NCBI GenBank assembly: GCA_041844735.1
Contig: JBGZBP010000012.1
Span: 1 to 26,509 of the forward strand
Length of the DNA stretch: 26,509 bases
Reading direction: 5' to 3'
Source: CAJPNN01 sp041844735
Lineage (GTDB): Bacteria; Bacillota; Clostridia; Peptostreptococcales; Anaerovoracaceae
A model generated the notes under the pieces. It ran no database searches. It was not told the DNA's origin and was given only the letters and a program-made list of their open reading frames with translations. Both the position numbers and the translations under genes were made by a program. Positions 5,635 through 13,605 of this stretch are shown here, one piece after another. Every line of letters begins with the position of its first letter. Within the stretch, counting starts at the first letter, position 1.

Positions 5635-7446
5635 ATGAGTGAAAAACAGAAAATAATAAATATAGCCGTGATTGCCCACGTAGACGCCGGCAAATCAACT
5701 TTAGTAGACGCATTTTTGAACCAGAGCGGGGTTTTTAGAGCAAATGAAGAAGTAGTTGACTGTGTAATGGACAGCAATGATTTGGAGAGAGAAAGAGGTA
5801 TAACGATATACTCGAAGAACTGTTCAATATTATATAATGACATTAAAATCAACATTGTTGATACACCGGGACACGCTGATTTTTCTTCAGAAGTTGAGAG
5901 AATTATAAAAACTGTAGATACGGTCATTTTACTTGTTGATTCGCAGGAAGGTCCAATGCCTCAGACGAGGTTTGTGCTGCAAAAATCCTTAGAAATGGGA
6001 CTGAATCCGATATTATTTATAAACAAAATAGATAAAAAAGACCAGAGGGCATCGGAAGTGGTGGATATGGTTTATGAATTGTTCATGGAGCTTGAAGCAT
6101 CAAATGAACAACTTGACTTTCCTATTTTATATGGTATAGCAAAGCAAGGCATAGCAAAACACGAACTTGAGGATGAGAGTCAGGACTTGAAACCGTTATT
6201 TGAGACGATAGTTAATCATGTTAATACTTATCCGGACTTCAGTGAAGAGGCTCTGCAATTTCAAGTATCAGCCTTGGGATATGATGATTACATAGGAAGA
6301 TTGGGAATCGGCAGAATATATAATGGCAGCATATCACAGGGACAAACTGTAACTGTATGTAAGGCTGACGGAAGTTTGACTCAGAGTAAAATAGGACAGT
6401 TGTTTGTGTATAAAGGATTAAAACGTACACCTGTTAATAAGGCATATTCCGGAGATATAATAGTTGTATCGGGTATATCTGATATATCTATAGGTGAAAC
6501 TGTATGCGATTTTCAGAAACCTTATCCGATGGAGATGATAAATATTGAAGAACCTACAATGTCAATGAATTTTTTGGTAAACAAGAGTCCGTTTGCAGGG
6601 AAAGTAGGAAAGTTTGTAACTTCAAGACATATAAAAGAGAGACTGGAGAAGGAGCTGGAGGTTAATGTAGGGCTTATGGTTGAAGCAACTGATACTACCG
6701 ATTCATTTAAGGTATCGGGAAGAGGAGAACTCCACCTGTCAATTTTAATTGAAAATATGAGGCGTGAGGGGTATGAACTTGCAGTTTCAAAACCGGAAGT
6801 TATTATGAAGAAAAGCGAAGACGGATCATGGCTTGAACCTATAGAAAGGGTAGTGGTAAATGTACCGGATGAATATTCAGGAGCGGTGATTTCAAAGCTG
6901 AATCTGAGAAAAGGCATGATGGAGTCTATGACAGGCAAAGACGGATATTCGACACTTGAATACCTGGTTCCTACCAGAGGGCTTTTGGGATATCGTTCCG
7001 AGTTTATAAATGATACGAGGGGAGAAGGTACTTTAGTCAGGAGGTTTGAAAAATATGAACCTTATAAAGGTGAGATTGCACAGAGAACCAATGGTGCCGT
7101 GATAGCACAGGAAGAAGGCGTTGCTACACCTTATGCTCTTTCAAATATTTCGGAGAGAGCCACAATGTTTATTGCACCGGGAACAAGGGTGTATGAGGGA
7201 ATGATAGTAGGGCTCAACAGCAGAATGGATGATATGGTTGTAAATCCTGCAAAGGCAAAGAAAACAACAAACATGAGAGCGGCAGGAAGTGATGAGGCTA
7301 TTAAGCTTTCACCACATAGAGAGTTCACTTTAGAAGAGGCACTTGAGTTTATTAATGATGACGAGTTGGTTGAAGTAGTACCCGACGACATCAGGCTTAG
7401 AAAAAAATATTTAACTGAACTTGAAAGAAGACGAAATAGGGTATAG
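5635..7446 (+). CDS. typA: Ribosome-associated GTPase TypA/BipA
   Basis: A translational GTPase of the EF-G/LepA group that binds the ribosome and helps 50S assembly and stress growth. The 603 aa cover the whole family length. G1 is AHVDAGKS (14-21), the switch I region has DSNDLERERGITI, G3 is DTPGH (76-80) and G4 NKID (130-133). The C-terminal half carries family-typical SGRGELHLS, ENMRREGYELAVSKP, PTRGLLGYRSEF and the end LEFINDDELVEV. The G1 loop has Ala where E. coli BipA has His (AHVDHGKT). The nearest SD-like sequence, AAGGA at 5617-5621, is 13 nt from the ATG, farther than usual, so initiation may be weak or regulated. I see no better in-frame start. Confidence 0.97.
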   Translation: MSEKQKIINIAVIAHVDAGKSTLVDAFLNQSGVFRANEEVVDCVMDSNDLERERGITIYSKNCSILYNDIKINIVDTPGHADFSSEVERIIKTVDTVILLVDSQEGPMPQTRFVLQKSLEMGLNPILFINKIDKKDQRASEVVDMVYELFMELEASNEQLDFPILYGIAKQGIAKHELEDESQDLKPLFETIVNHVNTYPDFSEEALQFQVSALGYDDYIGRLGIGRIYNGSISQGQTVTVCKADGSLTQSKIGQLFVYKGLKRTPVNKAYSGDIIVVSGISDISIGETVCDFQKPYPMEMINIEEPTMSMNFLVNKSPFAGKVGKFVTSRHIKERLEKELEVNVGLMVEATDTTDSFKVSGRGELHLSILIENMRREGYELAVSKPEVIMKKSEDGSWLEPIERVVVNVPDEYSGAVISKLNLRKGMMESMTGKDGYSTLEYLVPTRGLLGYRSEFINDTRGEGTLVRRFEKYEPYKGEIAQRTNGAVIAQEEGVATPYALSNISERATMFIAPGTRVYEGMIVGLNSRMDDMVVNPAKAKKTTNMRAAGSDEAIKLSPHREFTLEEALEFINDDELVEVVPDDIRLRKKYLTELERRRNRV

Positions 7447-7510
7447 AATGTAGATGAACACTTGAAGAAAAGCAATTTGAAAGATTTTCAATGATAAATG
7501 AGGGTTGTAT

Positions 7511-8311
7511 ATGAATAGGGTTATAAATATTATAGAAAAATATATTCCTGAATTTACGGCAGGGGTGGTGACATTTGTCGTTGGGTTAGTTTTAATGAAA
7601 ATAATTTTAAAATTAACAAAAAGGTGGTTAAAAAAGGGATCTACAGATGAAAGTATGCACAAATTTATACTTAACCTCATAAAAATAATCCTTTGGATAG
7701 TTATTATTTTTGCCACGCTGGGAGCGGCAAACTTGATAGAATCAGCATCACTTGTGGCAGTGGTGGGAGCAATAGGAGCAGGCTTGGCATTAGCTTTAAG
7801 AGATAGTCTTGCGAATGTTGTCGGCGGCGTTGCCATAATGTTCAATAAGCATTTTTCAAAAGGGGATTTGATTGAGGATTTGGAAATTATGGGTATTGTT
7901 GAGCACACGGATATTTTTTACACTACACTGAGGACTTTTGATAACAGAGTGGTTACTATACCTAACGGAAAACTGGCTAACAATACTGTAATAAATCACA
8001 CAAGGCTGGGGACAAGACGATTGGAGTTTACTTTCAGTGTCAGCTATGAAAGTGATTTGAAAAAAGCCCGTGAAATACTGATGAAAGTGTGCGAGAAGAG
8101 TCCTATGATATTAAAGGAACCTGAGCCTATAACGGGGGTATTTTCACAAACGGAGAGCAGCGTAAAAATCGATTTGAAGTGTTGGTGTAAAACTGATGAT
8201 TATTGGCAGGCAAAATATGTGATAGAAGAAGATGTTAAGAATGAGATGGTTGCAAACGGTATAGTTATACCATACAATAGAGTGGATGTTAAAATTTTGG
8301 ATAAGATATAA
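7511..8311 (+). CDS. mscS: Small-conductance mechanosensitive channel, MscS family
   Basis: A heptameric channel that opens under membrane tension and releases osmolytes. The 266 aa hold three membrane helices (about 15-35, 54-76, 79-114). The third is the pore helix, rich in Gly/Ala (VVGAIGAGLALALRDSLANVVGG), followed by the beta domain (FSKGDLIE, GIVEHTDIFYTTLRTFDNR, VTIPNGKLANNTVINH), which is the family signature. The C-terminal alpha/beta domain ends at VIPYNRVDVKI. This is a minimal E. coli MscS-type protein. The ATG at 7511 has GAGGG about 7 nt upstream; a TTG at 7505 is in frame but abuts this SD. It follows typA by 64 nt and precedes the flavoprotein group. Confidence 0.95.
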   Translation: MNRVINIIEKYIPEFTAGVVTFVVGLVLMKIILKLTKRWLKKGSTDESMHKFILNLIKIILWIVIIFATLGAANLIESASLVAVVGAIGAGLALALRDSLANVVGGVAIMFNKHFSKGDLIEDLEIMGIVEHTDIFYTTLRTFDNRVVTIPNGKLANNTVINHTRLGTRRLEFTFSVSYESDLKKAREILMKVCEKSPMILKEPEPITGVFSQTESSVKIDLKCWCKTDDYWQAKYVIEEDVKNEMVANGIVIPYNRVDVKILDKI

Positions 8312-8362
8312 TAATATCGAAAAATTTTTATAAAAATATTTTATTCGGGAGGATATTCGGCT

Positions 8363-8578
8363 ATGATAAATGTTAGAACTCTGATAAATTACTGGATATT
8401 CATTATTGCAGTTTTAGTCTTTTCAAGAATGATGCAAGTTAATTTGACCACTGCAATGGTTGTAAAACTCGTTGCAGTAGCCACCGTTTTATATGCTGCA
8501 ACTGTTGCTGTTTGGAAAATTTTTAAGAGAAAAGGTCAGATTGCAAGAGGAGAAAATCCTGATGGTAAAAAAGTATGA
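8363..8578 (+). CDS. Small membrane protein of unknown function (71 aa, two helices)
   Basis: No family recognised. Two hydrophobic helices are evident: about residues 8-21 (INYWIFIIAVLVF) and 32-52 (AMVVKLVAVATVLYAATVAVW). They are followed by a basic segment KIFKRKGQ and a polar tail, so both termini are probably cytoplasmic. It has a good GGAGG site about 10 nt before its ATG, and its end overlaps the next gene by 17 nt, which argues for a real, co-translated gene. Its position between a mechanosensitive channel and flavoproteins gives no firm clue to function; it could be a partner subunit of either. Confidence 0.75.
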   Translation: MINVRTLINYWIFIIAVLVFSRMMQVNLTTAMVVKLVAVATVLYAATVAVWKIFKRKGQIARGENPDGKKV

Positions 8579-9755
8579 TGTTGTAATTATAGGTGGCGGA
8601 GCAGCTGCTATGACGGCAGCTATTCGTTGTGATGCCGATGTTTTGATAATAGAAAAGAACGAAATATTGGGGAAAAAAATATTGGCAACAGGTAACGGAA
8701 GATGCAATATCTCAAACAAAAAGTGTAAATATGAGAGTGAGTTCGCTAATGAACTTCTCTCTATTTTTGGTGTGGAGGAAACACTTAAGCTTTTTCAGAA
8801 TATGGGGATTGAATATGCGGAAGAAAATGACAGAATATATCCTGCATCTTATGAAGCTAAATCAGTGAGAGAAATTCTTGAAAGAAATGTTCTTATGAAA
8901 ACTGATGTAATAAAAGACACCGTAAGGAATGTAAGAAAAAAAGGAGAAATTTTTTTTGTTGAAACTTCTGATAAGATTATAGAATCAAGGGCGGTAATTA
9001 TAGCAACCGGTGGTAAAGCGGCTCCGCAGTACGGTCTTACCGGAGAAGGATTCAGGATTTTGAAAAATTTGGGACATAATATAAAAAAGCCGATACCGGC
9101 TCTGGTTCCGCTTACATCCGACAGTGACAAGTTGCCGGGGTTGGCAGGTGTAAGGGTTAATGGTGAGGTTTCGCTATATGTGAATGGTGAATTCCTGATA
9201 AAGGAATCAGGTCAAATACAGTTTACGAAAAACAGCATATCCGGCATATGTACATTCGATGTGAGCCGGTATGTAAGAGATATATATGACAATAAATACA
9301 CCGTGAAAATAGATTTTTTTCAAAGGCTATCGAATGATGACACCCTGGCATACCTGAAGCAAAGAAGCAGGAATATCCCATTTGACTATGATTTTCTTAC
9401 CGGAGTATTGCCGGAGAAATTGGGAAAAATAATCATGGGAGATTTGGGTGTAAACTTGGACGGAGGAGATTTTGAGCCGGATGAAGTGATTAAAAAACTC
9501 GTGAAAAGGATGAAGGAGATGGAGTTCAACATTACCGGTACTAAGGGATGGAAAGAGGCACAGGTCACAGATGGCGGTGTGGAAGTTGGTGAAATTAATG
9601 CCGATACACTTGAGTCAAAATTAGTTGAAGGACTTTTTATGGCAGGAGAAGTGATAGATGTAACAGGCAGATGCGGAGGATATAATTTGCAGTGGGCGTT
9701 TACTTCGGGAGCGGTAGCAGGAAAGAGTGCGGAGAGATATGTTAAGAGTAAATGA
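8562..9755 (+). CDS. NAD(P)/FAD-dependent oxidoreductase, HI0933/BaiN family
   Basis: A 397-aa flavoprotein. The N terminus has the FAD dinucleotide fold (YDVVIIGGGAAAMTAA, with GGGAAA at 11-16), then EKNEILGKKILATGNGRCN, a strong signature of the HI0933 family. An inner motif IQFTKNSISG and the C-terminal AQVTDGGVEVGEI and TGRCGGYNLQWAFTSGAVAG complete it. Relatives include the bile-acid 3-dehydro oxidoreductase BaiN, but most have no proven substrate, so I give no specific reaction. The ATG at 8562 is preceded by GAGGAG and lies inside the end of the small membrane protein gene; its own end overlaps the next flavoprotein by 17 nt. Confidence 0.93.
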   Translation: MVKKYDVVIIGGGAAAMTAAIRCDADVLIIEKNEILGKKILATGNGRCNISNKKCKYESEFANELLSIFGVEETLKLFQNMGIEYAEENDRIYPASYEAKSVREILERNVLMKTDVIKDTVRNVRKKGEIFFVETSDKIIESRAVIIATGGKAAPQYGLTGEGFRILKNLGHNIKKPIPALVPLTSDSDKLPGLAGVRVNGEVSLYVNGEFLIKESGQIQFTKNSISGICTFDVSRYVRDIYDNKYTVKIDFFQRLSNDDTLAYLKQRSRNIPFDYDFLTGVLPEKLGKIIMGDLGVNLDGGDFEPDEVIKKLVKRMKEMEFNITGTKGWKEAQVTDGGVEVGEINADTLESKLVEGLFMAGEVIDVTGRCGGYNLQWAFTSGAVAGKSAERYVKSK

Positions 9756-11397
9756 CGTTAAAATAAAAATTAAGAATAAAAACGAATCTTTAAGGTTTGC
9801 TGTTGCAAATAAACTGAAAATATCAGAAGACGATGTGTTGACTTATAAAATAGTCAAAAAATCTTTGGATGTCAGAAAAAAAGCCGATATTTTATGGGTA
9901 TACAGTTTTGATATAGAAGTGAGCGAAAATAAAAAGGCATATTGTATAAAAAATGGAGCTAAAGAAATAGAAAAATTTTCGGATACAGGGGAATTTTCCG
10001 GCGGGGTAAGTAACAATATTAATGTTAAAAGACCGGTGGTAGCAGGTTTCGGACCGGCGGGCATGTTTGCAGCACTGATATTGGCAAGAGCAGGGTTAAA
10101 ACCTGTTGTGATAGAGAGAGGAAGCTCGCTTGAGGAGCGAAAGAAAAAAGTAGAAGAGTTTTGGAAAAATCGAAAGCTTGATACCGAATGCAATGTGCAA
10201 TTTGGAGAAGGAGGAGCAGGAACATTTTCTGACGGAAAATTAACTACTGGGACAAAAGATAAGAGAATAGGTGTTGTACTCGAAACCATGGCGAAGTATG
10301 GCGGTGGTGAAGAAATTCTTTATGTACAAAAACCCCATGTGGGTACTGACAAACTTGAAAAAATAGTCAAAAATATTAGAGAAGAAATAATTTCCCATGG
10401 CGGCGAAATAAAATTTGATACTAAATTAATAAACGTGAAAATGGATGATAATAATAAAATCGTTTCAATATACGTAAAAAACTCAAAATCTACATATGAA
10501 ATAGAATGCGACAATCTGATTTTAGCAATAGGACATAGTGCAAGAGATACATTTAGAATGTTACATGACGAGAAAGTTCCGATGGAAAAGAAACCTTTTT
10601 CTATGGGTGTCAGAATAGAGCATAGCCAGGATATGATTGACAGGTCTCAGTACGGGGATAAGTTTGAGGAGTATTATGACATGTCATTTAAAGATGCCGG
10701 ACTACCTGCAGCAGAATATAAGCTGAATCACAAGTGTGAGTCGGGTCGAGGAGTATACACTTTTTGCATGTGTCCGGGAGGATTCGTGGTGGCATCATCA
10801 TCTTGTGAGGGTATGTTGGTGACAAACGGGATGAGTTATAGTGACCGAAGTGCAAAAAATGCAAACAGTGCTTTGCTTGTAGATGTTAGACCGGATGATA
10901 TAGCAGGCGACAGTCCTATATCGGGAGTTGAATTTCAGGAAAAATATGAAAAGATGGCATTTGAACTTGGTGGACATGACTACAGTGCTCCATATACGGA
11001 TCTTTACAGTTTTTTGGGAAAAGAGTATTACAGCAAAAGACAAAAAACTGAAAATCGATATGTTAAAACCAAAATCAGCATTGAGGGTACATATAGACCC
11101 GGTATTTGCAAAAAAGATATTTCAAAGTGTTTGCCTGATTTTGTGACGGCATCACTGAAAGAAGCGATACCTGAGATGGGAAAGAAAATAAAGGGATTTG
11201 ATGATGCAGATGCAATAATCACTGCTATTGAATCAAGGAGTTCTTCTCCGGTAAGGATACTTCGTGATGAGAACTATCAATCTGAAATTAAAGGTTTGTA
11301 CCCTTGTGGTGAGGGAGCAGGTTATGCAGGAGGAATAACATCGGCAGCTGTCGACGGTATAAAGGTTGCCGAGGCTATAATAAATAAAAGTCGATAA
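9739..11397 (+). CDS. FAD-dependent dehydrogenase, COG2509 family
   Basis: A 552-aa flavoprotein of uncharacterised family COG2509. An N-terminal domain of about 95 residues (ferredoxin-like by family knowledge) precedes the FAD fold VVAGFGPAGMFAALILARAG (GFGPAG at 103-108). The family signature NVQFGEGGAGTFSDGKLTTG follows, then GHSARDTF, and the C-terminal AIESRSSSPVRI and CGEGAGYAGGITSAAVDG, where FAD contacts are expected. Substrate unknown. I start at the ATG at 9739 because GGAGAG lies just upstream, although the gap is short; a GTG at 9727 is an alternative. Overlap with the preceding flavoprotein suggests coupled translation and perhaps joint function. Confidence 0.92.
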   Translation: MLRVNDVKIKIKNKNESLRFAVANKLKISEDDVLTYKIVKKSLDVRKKADILWVYSFDIEVSENKKAYCIKNGAKEIEKFSDTGEFSGGVSNNINVKRPVVAGFGPAGMFAALILARAGLKPVVIERGSSLEERKKKVEEFWKNRKLDTECNVQFGEGGAGTFSDGKLTTGTKDKRIGVVLETMAKYGGGEEILYVQKPHVGTDKLEKIVKNIREEIISHGGEIKFDTKLINVKMDDNNKIVSIYVKNSKSTYEIECDNLILAIGHSARDTFRMLHDEKVPMEKKPFSMGVRIEHSQDMIDRSQYGDKFEEYYDMSFKDAGLPAAEYKLNHKCESGRGVYTFCMCPGGFVVASSSCEGMLVTNGMSYSDRSAKNANSALLVDVRPDDIAGDSPISGVEFQEKYEKMAFELGGHDYSAPYTDLYSFLGKEYYSKRQKTENRYVKTKISIEGTYRPGICKKDISKCLPDFVTASLKEAIPEMGKKIKGFDDADAIITAIESRSSSPVRILRDENYQSEIKGLYPCGEGAGYAGGITSAAVDGIKVAEAIINKSR

Positions 11398-11483
11398 CTA
11401 ATTTTTAGATATATTGTTACTTGAATATCAAAGTCGTATTACCGGACAGGATATAAAGTGTTGAGTGAAGAAAGGTATGGAAG

Positions 11484-11882
11484 ATGAGCAAAACTATAAT
11501 CGAAAAAGCGGAACAGGCAAAGCTTTTTAAAATACAGGGAAGAGGTAACTGTTGTCAAGCGGTAGTAAGTGTACTTGCGTATGAGACTGATTTTACGGCA
11601 GAACAGCTTTTTAAAATGGCGTCCGGATTCGGGCTCGGAATAGGCAACATGGATGGTAGCTGTGGGGCACTGATAGGTGCCTGTATGATTGTAGGAGCTA
11701 AGAGTACGGGAGAAAGAACAACGGGCATAACAAAGGAAATATCCGAAAATTTCAAGAAAAAGTGCGGATCAACAATATGCAGGACGATAAAAGGGATTGA
11801 AACAGGTAAAGTTTTGTGTTCATGTCCCGACTGCGTCAAAAACGCAGTCATGGCATATGGCGAAGTATTGAGTTTAGTGTAA
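11484..11882 (+). CDS. C_GCAxxG_C_C family protein (putative redox-active)
   Basis: A 132-aa soluble protein with the cysteine pattern of the C_GCAxxG_C_C family: GNCCQAVV near residue 21, GSCGALIGACMIVG near 58, and a C-terminal set KKCGSTICRTI and CSCPDCV. With ten cysteines it could bind a metal cluster or do disulfide chemistry; family members are often beside oxidoreductases, as here after two flavoproteins. No biochemical role is firmly known. The SD is modest (AAAGG, with GGAAG nearer the ATG). Its stop lies only 6 nt from the stop of the convergent gpmI gene. An 8-bp perfect hairpin sits within its last codons (11829-11849). Confidence 0.88.
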   Translation: MSKTIIEKAEQAKLFKIQGRGNCCQAVVSVLAYETDFTAEQLFKMASGFGLGIGNMDGSCGALIGACMIVGAKSTGERTTGITKEISENFKKKCGSTICRTIKGIETGKVLCSCPDCVKNAVMAYGEVLSLV

Positions 11883-11888
11883 TAAACT

Positions 11889-13442
11889 TTAAATTATCAG
11901 CGTTTTTCCTGTCATTTCCGCAGGTTTTTCAAGTTTTAGGATATCGAGTATGGTCGGTGCGATATCTGCCAGAATCCCGTCATCTCTGAGGGAGATGTCA
12001 CCGGAAAATGAGGCGGGGGTCACATATATCAATGGAACAGGACTTAGTGAATGGCTGGTAACAACAGCATCATTCTCATCAAGCATATAATCCGAGTTTC
12101 CATGATCAGCTGTTATGAGGACATGACCACCGGAGCCGATAAATTTCTCGACAATCCTGCCGATATGCTTATCCAAGTGCTCAAGGGCGCTAACCGTAGC
12201 ATCAAGATTGCCTGTATGACCGACCATGTCAGGGTTGGCGAAATTTAGGATTATCAGGTTGTATTTATTTTCATCAATCGAGGATAAGAGTCTTTCCGTT
12301 ACTTCGTCGGAGCTCATTTCAGGCTTCATATCGTAGGTATCGACCTTAGGTGAGGGAACCAATATTCTATCCTCCAGATCATTAGGTTTTTCAACACCGC
12401 CATTGAAGAAAAATGTTACATGGGCATACTTTTCCGTTTCGGCAATTCTTAACTGATTTAATCCTTTTGAAGAAATATATTCTCCGAGAGTGTTTTGCAA
12501 CTGTTGGGGAGGATATGCCACCGATACGTTCGGCATAGTTTCATCATATTGGGTCATGCATACATAGCTGATATTTTTAGGAGCATTTGAAGTCCCAAAT
12601 CCGACGTAATCGGAGTCAACGAAAGCTCTTGTAATCTCTCTGGCTCTGTCGGGTCTGTAATTAAACATTATTATGGAGTCATTTGAGCCGATCAGTCCGT
12701 CTTCGTCTATAACGGTAGGGAGTATGAATTCGTCCGTAATACCGTTTTGATAAGAATTTTCAATAGTGCATAAAGCAGCATTCTCAGCATCGATGTCGGT
12801 ATGATTACCGTCACCGTGAACCATAGCATTGTATGCTTTTTCAACTCTTTCCCATCTATTATCCCTGTCCATTGCGTAGTATCGCCCTGATATGGTAGCT
12901 ATCTTTCCGATTTTATTTTTTTTCATATAATCTTCAAGATGCTTTATATAGTTGATTCCTGAGGTGGGAGGTGTATCTCTGCCGTCCATGAAACAGTGTA
13001 CATAAACTTTTTTCAAACCATGTTTTTTTGCCAAATCCAAAAGAGCAAACAAATGGGTTATGTGGCTGTGCACACCTCCATCGGATAAGAGACCGTATAA
13101 ATGTAATTTGGAATCGTTCTTTTTAACATGATTTATAGCTGACAGTATTGCTTTATTTTCAAAAAAATCACCTGTGTCGACGGCACGGGAAATTAACGAT
13201 AAATCTTGATAGACGACCCTTCCTGAGCCTATGTTTAAATGACCCACCTCAGAGTTGCCCATTTGACCGTCAGGAAGTCCTACGCTCATTCCGGAAGCTT
13301 CCAGTACTGTGTGGGGATAACTATTCCAAAGATGCATATAGTTGGGCATTTTTGCCTTAAGAATTGCATTCCCGTGAGAATCTTTTCTAAAACCGAATCC
13401 GTCCAATATCATTAATAAAACAGATGTTGTGTCCTTGTTCAT
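11889..13442 (-). CDS. gpmI: 2,3-bisphosphoglycerate-independent phosphoglycerate mutase
   Basis: Interconverts 3- and 2-phosphoglycerate in glycolysis, using two Mn ions and a phosphoserine intermediate. The 517 aa contain the metal-binding MILDGFG (Asp14), the catalytic Ser64 in QMGNSEVGHLNIG, the substrate region GLLSDGGVHSH and CFMDGRDTPP, YYAMDRDNRWER, and the C-terminal metal ligands in NPDMVGHTG, TADHGNSD and SHSLSPVPL. All expected residues are present. I choose the ATG at 13442 (MNKDTTSV), with AAAGGA upstream; in-frame codons further upstream would add an unlikely 20-residue extension. The gene is alone here rather than in a gap-pgk-tpi-gpmI-eno operon, and has its own extended -10 promoter. 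Confidence 0.97.
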   Translation of the reverse strand: MNKDTTSVLLMILDGFGFRKDSHGNAILKAKMPNYMHLWNSYPHTVLEASGMSVGLPDGQMGNSEVGHLNIGSGRVVYQDLSLISRAVDTGDFFENKAILSAINHVKKNDSKLHLYGLLSDGGVHSHITHLFALLDLAKKHGLKKVYVHCFMDGRDTPPTSGINYIKHLEDYMKKNKIGKIATISGRYYAMDRDNRWERVEKAYNAMVHGDGNHTDIDAENAALCTIENSYQNGITDEFILPTVIDEDGLIGSNDSIIMFNYRPDRAREITRAFVDSDYVGFGTSNAPKNISYVCMTQYDETMPNVSVAYPPQQLQNTLGEYISSKGLNQLRIAETEKYAHVTFFFNGGVEKPNDLEDRILVPSPKVDTYDMKPEMSSDEVTERLLSSIDENKYNLIILNFANPDMVGHTGNLDATVSALEHLDKHIGRIVEKFIGSGGHVLITADHGNSDYMLDENDAVVTSHSLSPVPLIYVTPASFSGDISLRDDGILADIAPTILDILKLEKPAEMTGKTLII

Positions 13443-13500
13443 AAAACCTAATCCTTTCGATAAAACAATAAAAGTGCCTTTACGCACATAATTTATTAAC

Positions 13501-13509
13501 ATTATATCA
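13501..13509 (-). promoter_or_regulatory. Extended -10 promoter for gpmI
   Basis: On the minus strand, TGA-TATAAT (13509-13501) is a full TGnTATAAT extended -10 element. No good -35 is seen, which extended -10 promoters tolerate. It implies a leader of about 50 nt. Confidence 0.55.
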
Positions 13510-13547
13510 AAATATGCATAATTATCCTATGGTTATTTGATGAAATT

Positions 13548-13556
13548 TGGTATAAT
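13548..13556 (+). promoter_or_regulatory. Extended -10 promoter for the flippase-addA-murB run
   Basis: TGG-TATAAT (13548-13556) is a full TGnTATAAT extended -10 element 49 nt before the flippase start codon, with no convincing -35. It lies back to back with the gpmI promoter, 38 nt apart. Confidence 0.6.
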
Positions 13557-13605
13557 AGCTATGAATATGGAATTTTAAAATGTATTTTTTCAGGGGGAAA
13601 CTTTT

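Noticed and set aside
8321..8342. AT-only dyad between mscS and the small membrane protein as a terminator
   Set aside because: The stem has no G-C pairs, so it is unlikely to be stable; the genes are probably co-transcribed.
11829..11849. 8-bp perfect hairpin as a terminator
   Set aside because: It is inside a coding region and no T tract follows it on either strand, so it is reported only as a structural observation.
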